This document shows, in pieces, positions 7,466 through 15,619 of a stretch of 64,000 bases of DNA. Position numbers and translations under genes: made by a program. How positions within the stretch are numbered: position 1 is the stretch's first letter; each line of letters starts with the position of its first letter. Origin of the DNA: Fictibacillus sp. b24 (GTDB lineage: Bacteria > Bacillota > Bacilli > Bacillales > Fictibacillaceae); assembly GCF_030348825.1 (NCBI RefSeq), contig NZ_JAUCES010000005.1, positions 434,001 through 498,000 on the forward strand, given 5' to 3'. The notes beneath the pieces are model-generated. The model searched no databases, had not been told where the DNA came from, and saw only the letters and a list, made by a program, of their open reading frames with translations.

Positions 7466-9397
7466 ATGAAATTCCTAATATTTGCGGATACAAAGATCGA
7501 TTCTTTTGTTCACATGCAATTGATCGATCTTTCACGCTCACTCTCAAAAGTGGATAAAATGGATGTTTCGTTCTCTTACCACTCGTACCTTGAACGAAAA
7601 AGCGGCGTCACTCACGTCAGCCAATTCTGGAACCCATACCCGCGCGACATTCAGCTGGAAGGCTGGAAATCGGACGTGTATTTGCGCAGCTACGGAACGC
7701 AATTTCATACGGATGACCACGTGATTTGGAACACGCTTCAGCAGCTCAAATCCCATCCGCACCGGGAATTTCTCAAGCAGGTCCTTCTTTTCGCGGAAGA
7801 CTTCCGATTAGAACAGATCTGTACAAATGACCGGCCGGGGATGATGCATGCGTTTAAACTGCGTAAAGAAACATTCCAAGTGCACTACAATCGGGAGTAT
7901 CGAAAACATATTCAGCAAAAGCGTGAACTCGACGCGCTTTTTTGTCATATCATTCTTTTAGCCAATAAACGATTTGTGACGGTTCCTCAAGAAACTCAAG
8001 CACTATACCAAGAGCTGCGACCGCTGCTCACAAAACTAACGACAGCTCAATCAACACAAGACATTGCTGCGATTATCATCCAAATGGCGGAAATCACAGT
8101 ATCTTACACGGGCCTAAAAGACATGAAAACCGCTTACCGCAGTTTCAGCGATCAGCCGAAACATACAGATACAACTCATGAAAACGAACAGGATTTTGAC
8201 GACCTAACACGCAACAGCGAAACAAAAACGAAGAAAACCATCACTAAAGATGATGATTCCGAAAAGGATGAAGACGATGAAGATAAAGAATCACATTCGT
8301 CCTGGCACGATGAAACATCTGACCCGCAGGATTCATTTTTACAAATGGATCTCGATCAAGGGACGAACACGGATTTATTAGGAGAAGGTGCGAGGGAGGC
8401 AGAAAGTGGAGATGCGGTGTTCGGATCGGTCCAAACGAGCGCACAGTCGACGGACAACAACGACTTCAACACCGAAAACGAACACGAAGCCGAAACCGAT
8501 AATAATCAAACAGGTTCTGACTCTAACAACCACTTCCCATACGGTGAAGTAAACAAAAACGTAACCGAACATTTCGTTCCAGCGAAACCCGCAGCACCAG
8601 ACGAAATTGCGCAATACGATGAATACAATCAAGAAATTGCTCCGTTCGTCTCGCAGCTCAAACAAAACTTCTTGAAAACGATGGAGCACAAGCGAACATC
8701 ACCAAGAGAAGATCTGCATTTTGGAAGACTTGGGAAGAAGCTTACAAGACTAGCAACCGACAAGAACCCAAGACTTTTCCGGAAAAAACAAGAATCTCAG
8801 CATGAGCTCGACACAACGTTCACGCTGCTCGTAGACTGTTCCGCGTCCATGTTCAACAAGATGGAAGAGACGCAAAAGGGGATCGTTCTTTTTCACGAAA
8901 CGTTAAAAGCCCTCAGAATTCCGCATTCTGTCGTCGGTTTTTGGGAAGATGCCGCTGATGCTACAACTAACGATCAGCCGAACTACTTTCATGAGGTGAT
9001 TTCCTATCGAAATTCGCTTCATCAGTCAGGGGCATCCATCATTCAGCTCGAGCCGCAAGAAGACAATCGTGACGGCTATTCGATCCGGCGAATGGGTGAG
9101 GAGCTCACAAAACGGCCGGAGCAGCAAAAAATACTGCTCGTTTTCTCAGACGGTGAGCCAGCTGCCTTTGATTACGAAACGCACGGTGTGCTCGATACGC
9201 ACGAAGCGGTTACTCGAACTCGAAAACTCGGAATCGAAACAATTGGCATGTTCATTGCGAACGGAGAGATAACGGAGGAAGAAGAGAAGCTGATGCAGAA
9301 CATTTACGGACCGCAAAACGTTGTCGTACCAAGCGCGGCGGAACTTGTGGACTATCTTATGCCCGTACTGCGCAAACTGCTTTTTAAATCTTTATAA
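7466..9397 (+). CDS. yojO: VWA domain protein YojO (CbbO/NorD-like)
   Basis: 643 residues, partner of the upstream AAA+ ATPase. An N-terminal helical region (1-220) is followed by a highly acidic, low-complexity linker (about 230-370, rich in Asp, Glu, Asn, Ser). The C-terminal von Willebrand A domain has the MIDAS motif DCSAS near residue 455 and the later LLVFSDGEP. Family knowledge: VWA plus MoxR pairs form metal-dependent assembly machines. RBS is TTTGGAGG. The first 130 codons share the raised GC of the end of yojN. Confidence 0.85.
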   Translation: MKFLIFADTKIDSFVHMQLIDLSRSLSKVDKMDVSFSYHSYLERKSGVTHVSQFWNPYPRDIQLEGWKSDVYLRSYGTQFHTDDHVIWNTLQQLKSHPHREFLKQVLLFAEDFRLEQICTNDRPGMMHAFKLRKETFQVHYNREYRKHIQQKRELDALFCHIILLANKRFVTVPQETQALYQELRPLLTKLTTAQSTQDIAAIIIQMAEITVSYTGLKDMKTAYRSFSDQPKHTDTTHENEQDFDDLTRNSETKTKKTITKDDDSEKDEDDEDKESHSSWHDETSDPQDSFLQMDLDQGTNTDLLGEGAREAESGDAVFGSVQTSAQSTDNNDFNTENEHEAETDNNQTGSDSNNHFPYGEVNKNVTEHFVPAKPAAPDEIAQYDEYNQEIAPFVSQLKQNFLKTMEHKRTSPREDLHFGRLGKKLTRLATDKNPRLFRKKQESQHELDTTFTLLVDCSASMFNKMEETQKGIVLFHETLKALRIPHSVVGFWEDAADATTNDQPNYFHEVISYRNSLHQSGASIIQLEPQEDNRDGYSIRRMGEELTKRPEQQKILLVFSDGEPAAFDYETHGVLDTHEAVTRTRKLGIETIGMFIANGEITEEEEKLMQNIYGPQNVVVPSAAELVDYLMPVLRKLLFKSL

Positions 9398-9404
9398 CCT
9401 TGAT

Positions 9405-9555
9405 CTTGAAAGTGGTTGATATCCGCTCCAGGTTGCTCGCTTTCCGCGGGGCAGGCGGTGAGCCACATTTGGACGTTTCACTCTTAAGTGTCTCACCTGC
9501 CCGCCTGTCCCGCAGGAGTCTCGCCCCCTTGCGCTCCAATCAACTTGCCAATGTA
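9405..9555. repeat. GC-rich ~150-bp intergenic repeat R1
   Basis: Contains CGCTTTCCGCGGGGCAG...GTGAGCC and GTGTCTCACCTG...CCCGCAGGAGTCTCGC, flanked by CTTGAAAGTGGTTGAT and CCAATCAACTTGCCAATG. Copies occur at 11044, 11748, 17470 (inverted) and 46575 (degenerate). Confidence 0.8.
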
Positions 9556-9572
9556 GAGAATTAAAAAAACAC

Positions 9573-9612
9573 CAAAAACGCCAGGGGCATCACAACCCCA
9601 GGCGTTTTTTAT
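9573..9612. terminator. Bidirectional terminator between yojO and the small membrane gene
   Basis: ACGCCAGGGG / CCCCAGGCGT stem with A-tract on the left and T-tract on the right. Confidence 0.8.
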
Positions 9613-9619
9613 GTATGTA

Positions 9620-9835
9620 TTAATACTCCAGCAGCTTCAGCCAAGCAAAGATGACGCCAACAAACCCTGTGTAGCTAAAAATCCTGACAGACCACTCTGG
9701 TAAGGCTGTTCGAAGCAGGCTTGAGAATATGCCGACAATAATAAAAGCAGCCAGCAAAATATATATTGAAATGATATCAAACGGAATCCGTAAGGACAGC
9801 AAGTGTTCCATCGACAAATCCATCGTAAAATCCAT
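9620..9835 (-). CDS. Small two-helix membrane protein
   Basis: 71 residues with two hydrophobic segments (about 18-40 and 48-68). ATG at 9835 has GGGGAGG eight bases upstream; the earlier ATG at 9871 has none. Isolated gene ending at the bidirectional terminator. No family recognised. Confidence 0.55.
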   Translation of the reverse strand: MDFTMDLSMEHLLSLRIPFDIISIYILLAAFIIVGIFSSLLRTALPEWSVRIFSYTGFVGVIFAWLKLLEY

Positions 9836-10002
9836 CGCCAAACCTCCCCTAATATGGATATTATCGGTCAAAATGCCTTTACATTAAGAAAGAAACAAAA
9901 ATTAGCACCCGAAATCCAGCATTCTAAACAGTTAAATCGGGCACCGGAACTAGGGCAAACGCATATTGTATGGTAGAGATCAGGGTGTGAGGAGTGAATG
10001 GT

Positions 10003-10293
10003 TTGAACCAGCGTGTAGTAGACGTCATTTTAGCAGAAGCAGAAGAAGAATACTTAGCGAACAATAAGGACGGTGCAACGTTTGCGGCTGAACTCGCCTT
10101 ACTTGCATCAACGCTAGTAACTGCCGGTGATTTCCTGGCAACTTTTAGTGCTGCCATCGCGCTAAAACAAATCTACATCGATCAAGCGCAAGCTCAAAAA
10201 GACCAACAAGAACAAGAAGCGCAGATGAAAGAAATTCAAGACCAGTTAACTGCACTCAAAAACGAAATCAAAATGCTAAGGGGGAAAAGGTAG
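10003..10293 (+). CDS. Hypothetical helical protein with C-terminal coiled coil
   Basis: 96 residues: an acidic N-terminus, an Ala-rich helix (about 22-55) that could be amphipathic, then a Gln/Glu/Lys coiled coil ending in basic residues. TTG 10003 is chosen because GAGGAG ends eight bases before it; GTG 9994 is part of that ribosome site. The stop lies within the terminator hairpin. No family recognised. Confidence 0.55.
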   Translation: MNQRVVDVILAEAEEEYLANNKDGATFAAELALLASTLVTAGDFLATFSAAIALKQIYIDQAQAQKDQQEQEAQMKEIQDQLTALKNEIKMLRGKR

Positions 10294-10318
10294 CTTTACT
10301 TTTCCCTTAACTTTTTTC
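10279..10318 (+). terminator. Terminator overlapping the stop codon
   Basis: AAGGGGGAAAAG / CTTTTCCCTT stem, then AACTTTTTTCC; the stem includes the last codons of the upstream gene. Confidence 0.75.
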
Positions 10319-10325
10319 CTGAAGA

Positions 10326-10994
10326 TCAATCATACTCTTTTTTCTTCCACTCATCCTCAGGCATCTCAAACTCGTCGCTCGAGAAACGCTCCTCCTTGAA
10401 CGGGTCACCGTACATATGAAAACCATTCTGCTCCCAAAAACCAGGCTGATCTTCCGCTAAAAACTCAAACTTTCGGATCCACTTTGCACTTTTCCAGAAA
10501 TACAGATGAGGCACAATAAGACGAAGCGGGAAGCCGTGCTTGTCTGTCAGCGGTTTGCCGTCAAACGAGTGTGCGAGCAGTACATCGTCACGCAGCAGAT
10601 CTTCAAGTGGCACATTCGTTGTATAATCGTAATCCGCGTGGATCATCACGTACTTCGCTTTCGGATTCACATCAAAGTGCTTCAGAAAGTCTGTAAACTT
10701 TACGCCCTCAAACGCATTGTCGAATCGTGACCATCTTGTTACACAATGAATGTCGCGTACGACTGTCGTTTGCGGCATCTTCATGATGTCTTCAAAAGTA
10801 AATTCGACATGTTTCCCAACGAGTCCTTCTACAGATAACGACCATTTTTTCATGTCATAAACAGGCACGTCACCTTCATGCAAAATGGGAAACCGTTCCG
10901 TCACGACTTGTCCAGTCGGCAATCTGCCTTCAAGCTTTCCATCCACCTCAGGAACGCGCATCTTCTTTATGCGATCGGCTTTATTAAGACCCAT
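10326..10994 (-). CDS. yuiH: Sulfite-oxidase-fold molybdopterin oxidoreductase YuiH
   Basis: 222 residues of the SUOX/MsrP-like molybdenum cofactor fold. The Mo-ligating cysteine is in RDIHCVTRWSR, followed by VMIHADYDYTTNVPLEDLL, the GFPLRLIVPHLYFWKSAKW pterin-binding stretch and a C-terminal FWEQNGFH. There is no signal peptide, so it is probably cytoplasmic, unlike periplasmic MsrP. Physiological substrate unknown; relatives reduce methionine sulfoxide or oxidise sulfite. A SAM riboswitch with terminator lies about 260 bases upstream on the same strand with only repeat R2 between, so methionine-linked control is possible. RBS is GAGAGGATG. Confidence 0.85.
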   Translation of the reverse strand: MGLNKADRIKKMRVPEVDGKLEGRLPTGQVVTERFPILHEGDVPVYDMKKWSLSVEGLVGKHVEFTFEDIMKMPQTTVVRDIHCVTRWSRFDNAFEGVKFTDFLKHFDVNPKAKYVMIHADYDYTTNVPLEDLLRDDVLLAHSFDGKPLTDKHGFPLRLIVPHLYFWKSAKWIRKFEFLAEDQPGFWEQNGFHMYGDPFKEERFSSDEFEMPEDEWKKKEYD

Positions 10995-11043
10995 AATTCA
11001 TAACATCCTCTCTAATAAAATAAGCTCTTTTCGTAAGCTTTGT

Positions 11044-11196
11044 TGCTCTTGAAAGAGGTTGATTTCCGTTACAGGTACTCGCTTTCCGCGGGGCGAGCGG
11101 TGAGCCCCCTGCCGCTTTGCGCCTTTAGGGGTCTCACCTGACCGCTTGTCCCGCAGGAGTCTCGCACCTTTCACTCCAATCAACTTGTCAATGTAG
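11044..11196. repeat. GC-rich ~150-bp intergenic repeat R2
   Basis: Same element as R1 (CTCGCTTTCCGCGGGGCGAG ... GTCTCACCTGACCGC ... CCCGCAGGAGTCTCGC), sitting between yuiH and the S-box leader. Confidence 0.8.
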
Positions 11197-11249
11197 ATAA
11201 AAAGTGATCTAACTAGAGATAACCCTTTGAAAAGAACCGAATTTAAAAA

Positions 11250-11282
11250 CTAAAAAACGCCCTCTTTTTTAAAAAAAGAGGA
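11250..11282 (-). terminator. Expression-platform terminator of the SAM riboswitch
   Basis: Read on the minus strand: CCTCTTTTTTT / AAAAAAGAGG stem followed by GCGTTTTTT, directly downstream of the aptamer. Confidence 0.8.
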
Positions 11283-11299
11283 CGAATGATTCCGTACAC

Positions 11300-11410
11300 A
11301 TCCTCTTATCTTTCAGTTATAACAACTGTTAGATGTAGCACCGTGCCTAAAAATAGGTGGTTGCCGGGCTTCATAGGGCTAAATCCCTCCGCCTGCTCGA
11401 AATAAGAGAC
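11300..11410 (-). promoter_or_regulatory. SAM-I (S-box) riboswitch
   Basis: On the minus strand the P1 helix CTCTTAT / ATAAGAG encloses the conserved core: GCGGAGGGATTTAGCCC, ATGAAGCCCGGCAACC, then CACGGTGCTA, and a final AACAGTT/AACTG hairpin before AAGATAAG. This is the S-box consensus, which stops transcription when S-adenosylmethionine is plentiful. No methionine or cysteine gene follows; the next gene is yuiH. Confidence 0.9.
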
Positions 11411-11448
11411 CGAATAAATCGGCTGAAACGTTATAAAAGTTACACCTA

Positions 11449-11658
11449 TTATGACATAGGGGCATGAAAAATCAATGACATTTCTTTAGATATTCCAAGA
11501 TACAATACGACAATTCCGAAAATCGCCGTGCTGATCAAGAAAAAGTACACAATTTTTTCTTCTGCTTCTTTTTCGCTCTGTCTTTTTTCAACCTCAGTCG
11601 ATTCGCTCTTGCCAGAACCTTGTGACGTTCTTTTCTTTTGCTTACCAAAACCAAACAT
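11449..11658 (-). CDS. Small single-pass membrane protein
   Basis: 69 residues: a charged, Ser/Lys/Glu-rich N-terminus of about 40 residues, then one hydrophobic helix (VYFFLISTAIFGIVVLYLGI). The ATG at 11658 has GGAGGG nine bases upstream. Function unknown; it ends just before the S-box promoter region. Confidence 0.5.
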   Translation of the reverse strand: MFGFGKQKKRTSQGSGKSESTEVEKRQSEKEAEEKIVYFFLISTAIFGIVVLYLGISKEMSLIFHAPMS

Positions 11659-11747
11659 AGGAACAACCCTCCGCTTCTCACACATTTCCTGTTAACAGTT
11701 TTGCATGTAAAAGCGAATTTTAAACAAGAATGATTCCGCAAATCTTG

Positions 11748-11898
11748 TAGCTCTTGAAAGTGTTGATTTCCACTCCAGGTTGCTCGCTTTCCGCGGGGCA
11801 GTCGGTGAGCCACATTCGCAGCGTTTCACTCTTAAGTGTCTCACCTGCCAGCCTGTCCCGCAGGAGTCTCACACCTTCCGCTCCAATCAACTTGTCAA
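11748..11898. repeat. GC-rich ~150-bp intergenic repeat R3
   Basis: Nearly the same as R1, including TTTCACTCTTAAGTGTCTCA, between the small membrane gene and the subtilase terminator. Confidence 0.8.
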
Positions 11899-11956
11899 AG
11901 AAGTAATAAAAATAAATCGCCTAAAAACAACAATCTGAAAAGAGACTTTAGAAAAA

Positions 11957-11999
11957 ACAAAAAACCCCTAGAAGTCTTATGCAAAAGACTCCTAGAGGC
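11957..11999 (-). terminator. Terminator of the subtilase gene
   Basis: Minus strand: CCTCTAGGAGTCTT / AAGACTTCTAGGGG stem followed by TTTTTTG. Confidence 0.85.
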
Positions 12000-12020
12000 T
12001 ATGAAAAAACTTTTCGCAAA

Positions 12021-13199
12021 TTATTGCTGAACAGCTTTTGCGGCATTCACACGTCCGTTTTGGAACAGCGTGCCAGTACCTGTTACAGGATCTGCCGTAT
12101 CTTCAAGCGCCGCACGGATTTGTGAAGCATTTTTACCTTGAGCGGCGAGAAGTCCAGCTACACCCGCAACAACAGGTGATGCCATGGAAGTACCTGAGAA
12201 ACTCGCATACTGATTGTTTGGTGTTGTCGAATAGATGTCAACACCAGGTGCTGCGATATCCACCCACGTACCAAAGTTAGAGAACGAAGCTTTTTGATCG
12301 TTTTGATCGGTAGCAGCTACTGCAATAGCGTTTGAATAGTAAGCAGGGTAGCTAGGAAGGGCTACACCAGAGTTACCAGCCGCAGCGACAACAACCGAGC
12401 CTTTATTCCACGCGTAGTTCACCGCATCTTGAAGAGTCTGCGTGCCAATTGATCCACCAAGACTTAAGTTGATCACTTGCGAGCCTTGGTCAGCCGCATA
12501 ACGGATGCCTTGTGCAACATCATCCAATGAACCACTGCCTTCTGCATCCAACACGCGAACAGCTAGAATAGAAGCTTTAGGAGCGAGTCCTGCGATACCA
12601 ACACCGTTATTCGTGTTCGCAGCTGCAATTCCTGCAACGTGAGTTCCATGTTCGTTTTCATCGATCGGGTCGTTGTCATCATCAACGAAGTCAGCGCCCT
12701 TGATTACTTTTCCAGCTAGATCTGGGTGATTATAGTCAACGCCTGTATCAATCACGGCGATTTTTACGGATGACGAACTTTGCGTTGTGTCCCAAGCTTG
12801 CTCGGCACCAACTTTTTGAGGAGCGTATTGCTGCTTGTAAGCAGGATCGTTCGGAACATAACTTGCATGGAACGTGGCGTTTGGCTCAGCGTATTCCACG
12901 GATTCCAAGCTTTCATATTGCTTTACTGCTTCTGCCACATTGCCATCGACTTTTACAACAGTAAAGTCCTTCGTCACATCCACCACTTTACCGCCAAACT
13001 TTGAAACTGTATTTTCAACAGAGCTTGCAGCTGAAACAGAATCCTTAAAGTGTACGATAATTTCCTGAGATGCAGCTTCCTGCTTAGCTGAAGGTGTAAA
13101 CGAAGCTTCCTTCACTCCTGACTCAGCAGCTGAAGCTGGAAGGGCCAAAGAGACGACTAGTGGTACTGATGCGGCAACTGCCACGAAACGCTTTAACAT
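12021..13199 (-). CDS. Secreted subtilisin-family serine protease (S8)
   Basis: 392 residues. Signal peptide (1-25, ending ASAA), an inhibitor I9-type propeptide (about 45-105, [16 protein letters not shown]), then the catalytic domain. The triad is Asp in [16 protein letters not shown], His in EHGTHVAGI and Ser in [12 protein letters not shown]; the oxyanion Asn is in AAAGNSG. It is thermitase/halolysin-like, and no C-terminal extra domain is present. ATG 13199 has GAGGAG upstream. A nutritional extracellular protease. The long upstream region carries a large dyad (13363-13394) that may be regulatory. Confidence 0.92.
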   Translation of the reverse strand: MLKRFVAVAASVPLVVSLALPASAAESGVKEASFTPSAKQEAASQEIIVHFKDSVSAASSVENTVSKFGGKVVDVTKDFTVVKVDGNVAEAVKQYESLESVEYAEPNATFHASYVPNDPAYKQQYAPQKVGAEQAWDTTQSSSSVKIAVIDTGVDYNHPDLAGKVIKGADFVDDDNDPIDENEHGTHVAGIAAANTNNGVGIAGLAPKASILAVRVLDAEGSGSLDDVAQGIRYAADQGSQVINLSLGGSIGTQTLQDAVNYAWNKGSVVVAAAGNSGVALPSYPAYYSNAIAVAATDQNDQKASFSNFGTWVDIAAPGVDIYSTTPNNQYASFSGTSMASPVVAGVAGLLAAQGKNASQIRAALEDTADPVTGTGTLFQNGRVNAAKAVQQ

Positions 13200-13362
13200 A
13201 AAAATCACTCCTCAGATGTATTTACCAAGCGGACTTGGCTTTGGTTGGTAAGGAATTCAACAGCATTCTACAAAACCCTCTATTGTTATCTGAAAATAAT
13301 GATAACTTACTACAATGCTGTCGAAAGTGAGACTTTTTATCTATGGTTAAAGCGTAACACGT

Positions 13363-13394
13363 GTAACTATTTTATTATCTTAAGATAAAGTTAC
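13363..13394. promoter_or_regulatory. Large dyad in the divergent protease / AhpD-like promoter region
   Basis: GTAAC (13363) and GTTAC (13390) flank the perfect 14-bp palindrome TTATCTTAAGATAA (13375-13388). A plausible operator for one or both divergent genes; the regulator is unknown. Confidence 0.4.
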
Positions 13395-13521
13395 GATAGT
13401 AAACATTACATAACAAGGATGTAAAGGAATCGCAAATACGTAAACTGAAACAGAATAATGTAACACTTTGGGAAAATCATGTAAGCTTAAAAGGAAGTGT
13501 ATATGAGGAGGAGGATAAAAA

Positions 13522-13965
13522 ATGGCACGCTTACCTGAAGTGAATGTTGAAGGAACACCATTTAAAAAAGCCCTTGCTAATGCGCCGGGAATTCTTGATG
13601 CTTTTCAGCAAATGGACAAAGCACTGAACGACATCCTTGAACCAGAACTTATGGAAATGCTCCGATTACGAGCAGCCTCAAACAACGGCTGCGATTACTG
13701 ACAAAGCATGGATTACGGGACTCTGGACGAGTCCACTCGACAAACAGCAATGAAACAAGGAAAATCTGAACTGTCAGACCGCCAGCGGCTAGCTTTAGAA
13801 CTTGCCGACCACATCATGGCATATCATGGACAGCTGACAGATGAACTTTACGGCCGATTAACGGAACATTTTACCCGCGAAGAAATCATTGCGCTCTTTT
13901 TCCAGATCGGAAGTAAAAACGGAGCAAACTGGTTTATTATCGCGATGGGAATAGAAAATAAATAA
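13522..13965 (+). CDS. AhpD/carboxymuconolactone decarboxylase-like protein with in-frame TGA at the redox site (candidate selenoprotein)
   Basis: ATG 13522 (AGGAGGAGG upstream) opens 59 codons ending NNGCDY. Then comes TGA (13699-13701), followed in the same frame by QSMDYGTLDES and a further intact stretch to the stop at 13965, 147 residues in all. In the CMD/AhpD family this position is the second cysteine of the CxxC redox motif, so the protein would read C57-x-x-U60 if TGA is decoded as selenocysteine. A 6-bp hairpin, GGACTC-TGGAC-GAGTCC, lies with its loop 22 bases after the TGA. The downstream half has its own ATG at 13708 but no ribosome site. Alternatives are a nonsense mutation or a sequencing error. 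Family role: thiol peroxidase/reductase-like chemistry. Confidence 0.75.
13718..13734 (+). other. SECIS-like hairpin
   Basis: GGACTC/GAGTCC stem with loop TGGAC. Bacterial SECIS elements lie shortly downstream of the UGA with a small apical loop that has G in its first two positions; both conditions hold here (G at loop position 2, loop 22 bases after the UGA). Function is inferred from geometry only. Confidence 0.5.
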
Positions 13966-13973
13966 GGAATAAG

Positions 13974-14006
13974 AAAACGTCCAGAAATGAATCTGGACGT
14001 TTTTAT
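13974..14006. terminator. Bidirectional terminator
   Basis: AAAACGTCCAGA / TCTGGACGTTTTT stem between convergent genes. Confidence 0.85.
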
Positions 14007-14009
14007 GTA

Positions 14010-14381
14010 TTATCTATGTTGATCTACAAGAATAGGATTTCCGTCTGGATCTTCAATCGTGAAACTAGCGGGCCCTGCGCTCGTTTCATCGGCTTCCGTA
14101 AGCAGCTTTACTCCTTGTTCCTTAAGGTGCTTTTGAAGTTCGCGAATATCTGTAAACTCATCAAGGCTTTCGGCATTTTGATTCCATCCTGGATTAAACG
14201 TTAGGATGTTCTTTTCAAACATGCCTTGGAAAAGACCGATTACACAACTTTCATTTTTCATGATCAGCCAGTTTTGAGTAATATCCCCGCCTAATGCTTC
14301 AAATCCCAGTGTTTCATAAAATGCTTTTGATTTGTGAATATCTTTTACATTTAAACTTACCGAAAATGCGCCTAGTTTCAT
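14010..14381 (-). CDS. VOC family (glyoxalase/bleomycin-resistance-like) protein
   Basis: 123 residues with the paired beta-alpha-beta-beta-beta modules of vicinal oxygen chelate proteins: FSVSLNVKDIHKSKAFYETLGF at the start and FTIEDPDGNPILVDQH at the end. The metal-site glutamate/histidine set is incomplete, so the substrate cannot be predicted. ATG 14381 has TAGGAGGAC upstream; the longer frame to 14432 lacks a ribosome site. Single gene. Confidence 0.8.
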   Translation of the reverse strand: MKLGAFSVSLNVKDIHKSKAFYETLGFEALGGDITQNWLIMKNESCVIGLFQGMFEKNILTFNPGWNQNAESLDEFTDIRELQKHLKEQGVKLLTEADETSAGPASFTIEDPDGNPILVDQHR

Positions 14382-14499
14382 AAGTCCTCCTATTGGAAAA
14401 AAGATACTTTTACTATAAATGTGAATTTCCACAAATACAATAAGAACGAAACTTTACCTGGAAAAAACCGTATTAGTCGAATAGAGGAGGTTGAAAACA

Positions 14500-14997
14500 A
14501 TGTATGAAATTCGGCCGAAACTTAAAATTCCTAAGACATTGCTCGAAAACATTCTTGATATAGTGGCGATTTGCTTGTTCATAGCATGTACCGGAAGTCT
14601 AATTATGCAATGGCCGTCCATCCCAGACACCGTTCCAACTCACTTTAACGCAGCGGGTGAACCAGACGGCTGGGGAAGTAAAATCAATCTTTGGATTTTA
14701 CTCGTGATCGGATTGATAACATGGATTCTGCTTACGGTCCTTGAAAAATTTCCGCACATCTACAATTATTTTAATCTAACTCAAGAAAACGCAGAGAGAC
14801 AGTACAAAAATGCCCGTCTGATGCTGAATATCATTAAAAATGAGATGCTATTATTCTTCGTTCTAATGAGCTGGGTGAGTACAGGGGTGGCACAAGGAGC
14901 TAAAGAGGGGCTTGGTGTATGGATTCTGCCGATTTTTATCATCGGAATCACCGGAACAATCGCCCTTTTCATTGTAAGGTCCATAAAATTGAAGTAA
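14500..14997 (+). CDS. DUF1648-domain membrane protein
   Basis: 165 residues, four membrane helices. The conserved loop after helix 1, WPSIPDTVPTHFNAAGEPDGWG, is the DUF1648 signature, also found in SdpI/YdeB-type immunity and signalling proteins. ATG 14500 is nine bases after AGAGGAGG. Function unknown. Confidence 0.75.
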   Translation: MYEIRPKLKIPKTLLENILDIVAICLFIACTGSLIMQWPSIPDTVPTHFNAAGEPDGWGSKINLWILLVIGLITWILLTVLEKFPHIYNYFNLTQENAERQYKNARLMLNIIKNEMLLFFVLMSWVSTGVAQGAKEGLGVWILPIFIIGITGTIALFIVRSIKLK

Positions 14998-15315
14998 GAC
15001 AGGGGGGATGAACTCGATTTGTTGAGGGAATGCCTCTTTTAAGTTTTGTAAAGGATTGGATGTCTTTATGGGAAGGACAAACAATACATACTTCCATTCC
15101 AAGTGGATGCATAAAATTATATACAAGGATGAAGAATATATCCGCGGTAAATCAAAATAATTCCACGGTAAACCTGAATAATTCCGCGTATTAAATAGTT
15201 TATCCGTTTTTCGACAAAAACACGCCAACCTCCATACATCACTCCACACCAAAAACAGCCCACAATGGCAAAATTCACCCTCATGAGCCATTCACATCGC
15301 AATCCATTTAACTTA
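14998..15315. other. Gene-free interval with short direct repeats
   Basis: No convincing gene. At 15141-15198 there are two and a half copies of a 21-base unit beginning TCCGCGGTAAATC and ending AATAAT, a type of short tandem sequence seen between Bacillus genes. Confidence 0.45.
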
Positions 15316-15456
15316 TTACTGATCTTGATGATTACGAGCACGCGCTTCATCAGGGCTTTCCATCTTAGCAGCGCCTGAATACTTCAAATCTTGATCGCGG
15401 TCAGATTCAACGCGTCCAGACTCTCTCAGTTTCTTCTCTTGTCTGTCTTTTCCCAT
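15316..15456 (-). CDS. Small charged hypothetical protein
   Basis: 46 residues, extremely hydrophilic (Arg, Glu, Asp, Lys), no hydrophobic core, beginning MGKDRQEKKLRESG. ATG 15456 is preceded by ATGGAGGT at good spacing, which supports the short frame over the 123-residue open frame to 15687. Similar tiny basic/acidic proteins are common among sporulation-associated genes, but no family is recognised. Confidence 0.55.
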   Translation of the reverse strand: MGKDRQEKKLRESGRVESDRDQDLKYSGAAKMESPDEARARNHQDQ

Positions 15457-15554
15457 TCTAAAAACCTCCATTTCACAATGATTTTTCATAGTATGAGGAG
15501 TTATCCCAACTTTTATGTAAAATGATTGTTTATCCTGAAATGGCGTACCCAAAC

Positions 15555-15579
15555 GTTTATCTTTTAGAGAAAAGGGAAT
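15555..15579 (+). promoter_or_regulatory. Candidate sigma-B promoter
   Basis: GTTTAT, 13 bases, GGGAAT: close to the general-stress consensus GTTTAA-N12-14-GGGTAT, 40 bases before the YtxH-like gene. Confidence 0.5.
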
Positions 15580-15619
15580 CTCCATACTACGAAAAAAATT
15601 ATTTGAAGGAGGACTCAAA

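Noticed and set aside
8378-8689. Minus-strand 103-residue frame within yojO
   Set aside because: Antisense shadow of the acidic low-complexity linker.
11535-11813. 92-residue minus-strand frame overlapping repeat R3
   Set aside because: It begins inside the GC-rich repeat and reads the small membrane gene in another frame; no ribosome site.
13708-13965. Separate 85-residue gene starting at ATG 13708
   Set aside because: No ribosome site before this ATG, and the sequence is the direct continuation of the upstream AhpD-like frame across the TGA.
15117-15350. 77- to 142-residue minus-strand frames in the gap after the DUF1648 gene
   Set aside because: They run through short tandem repeats, show no coding-like composition and lack ribosome sites.
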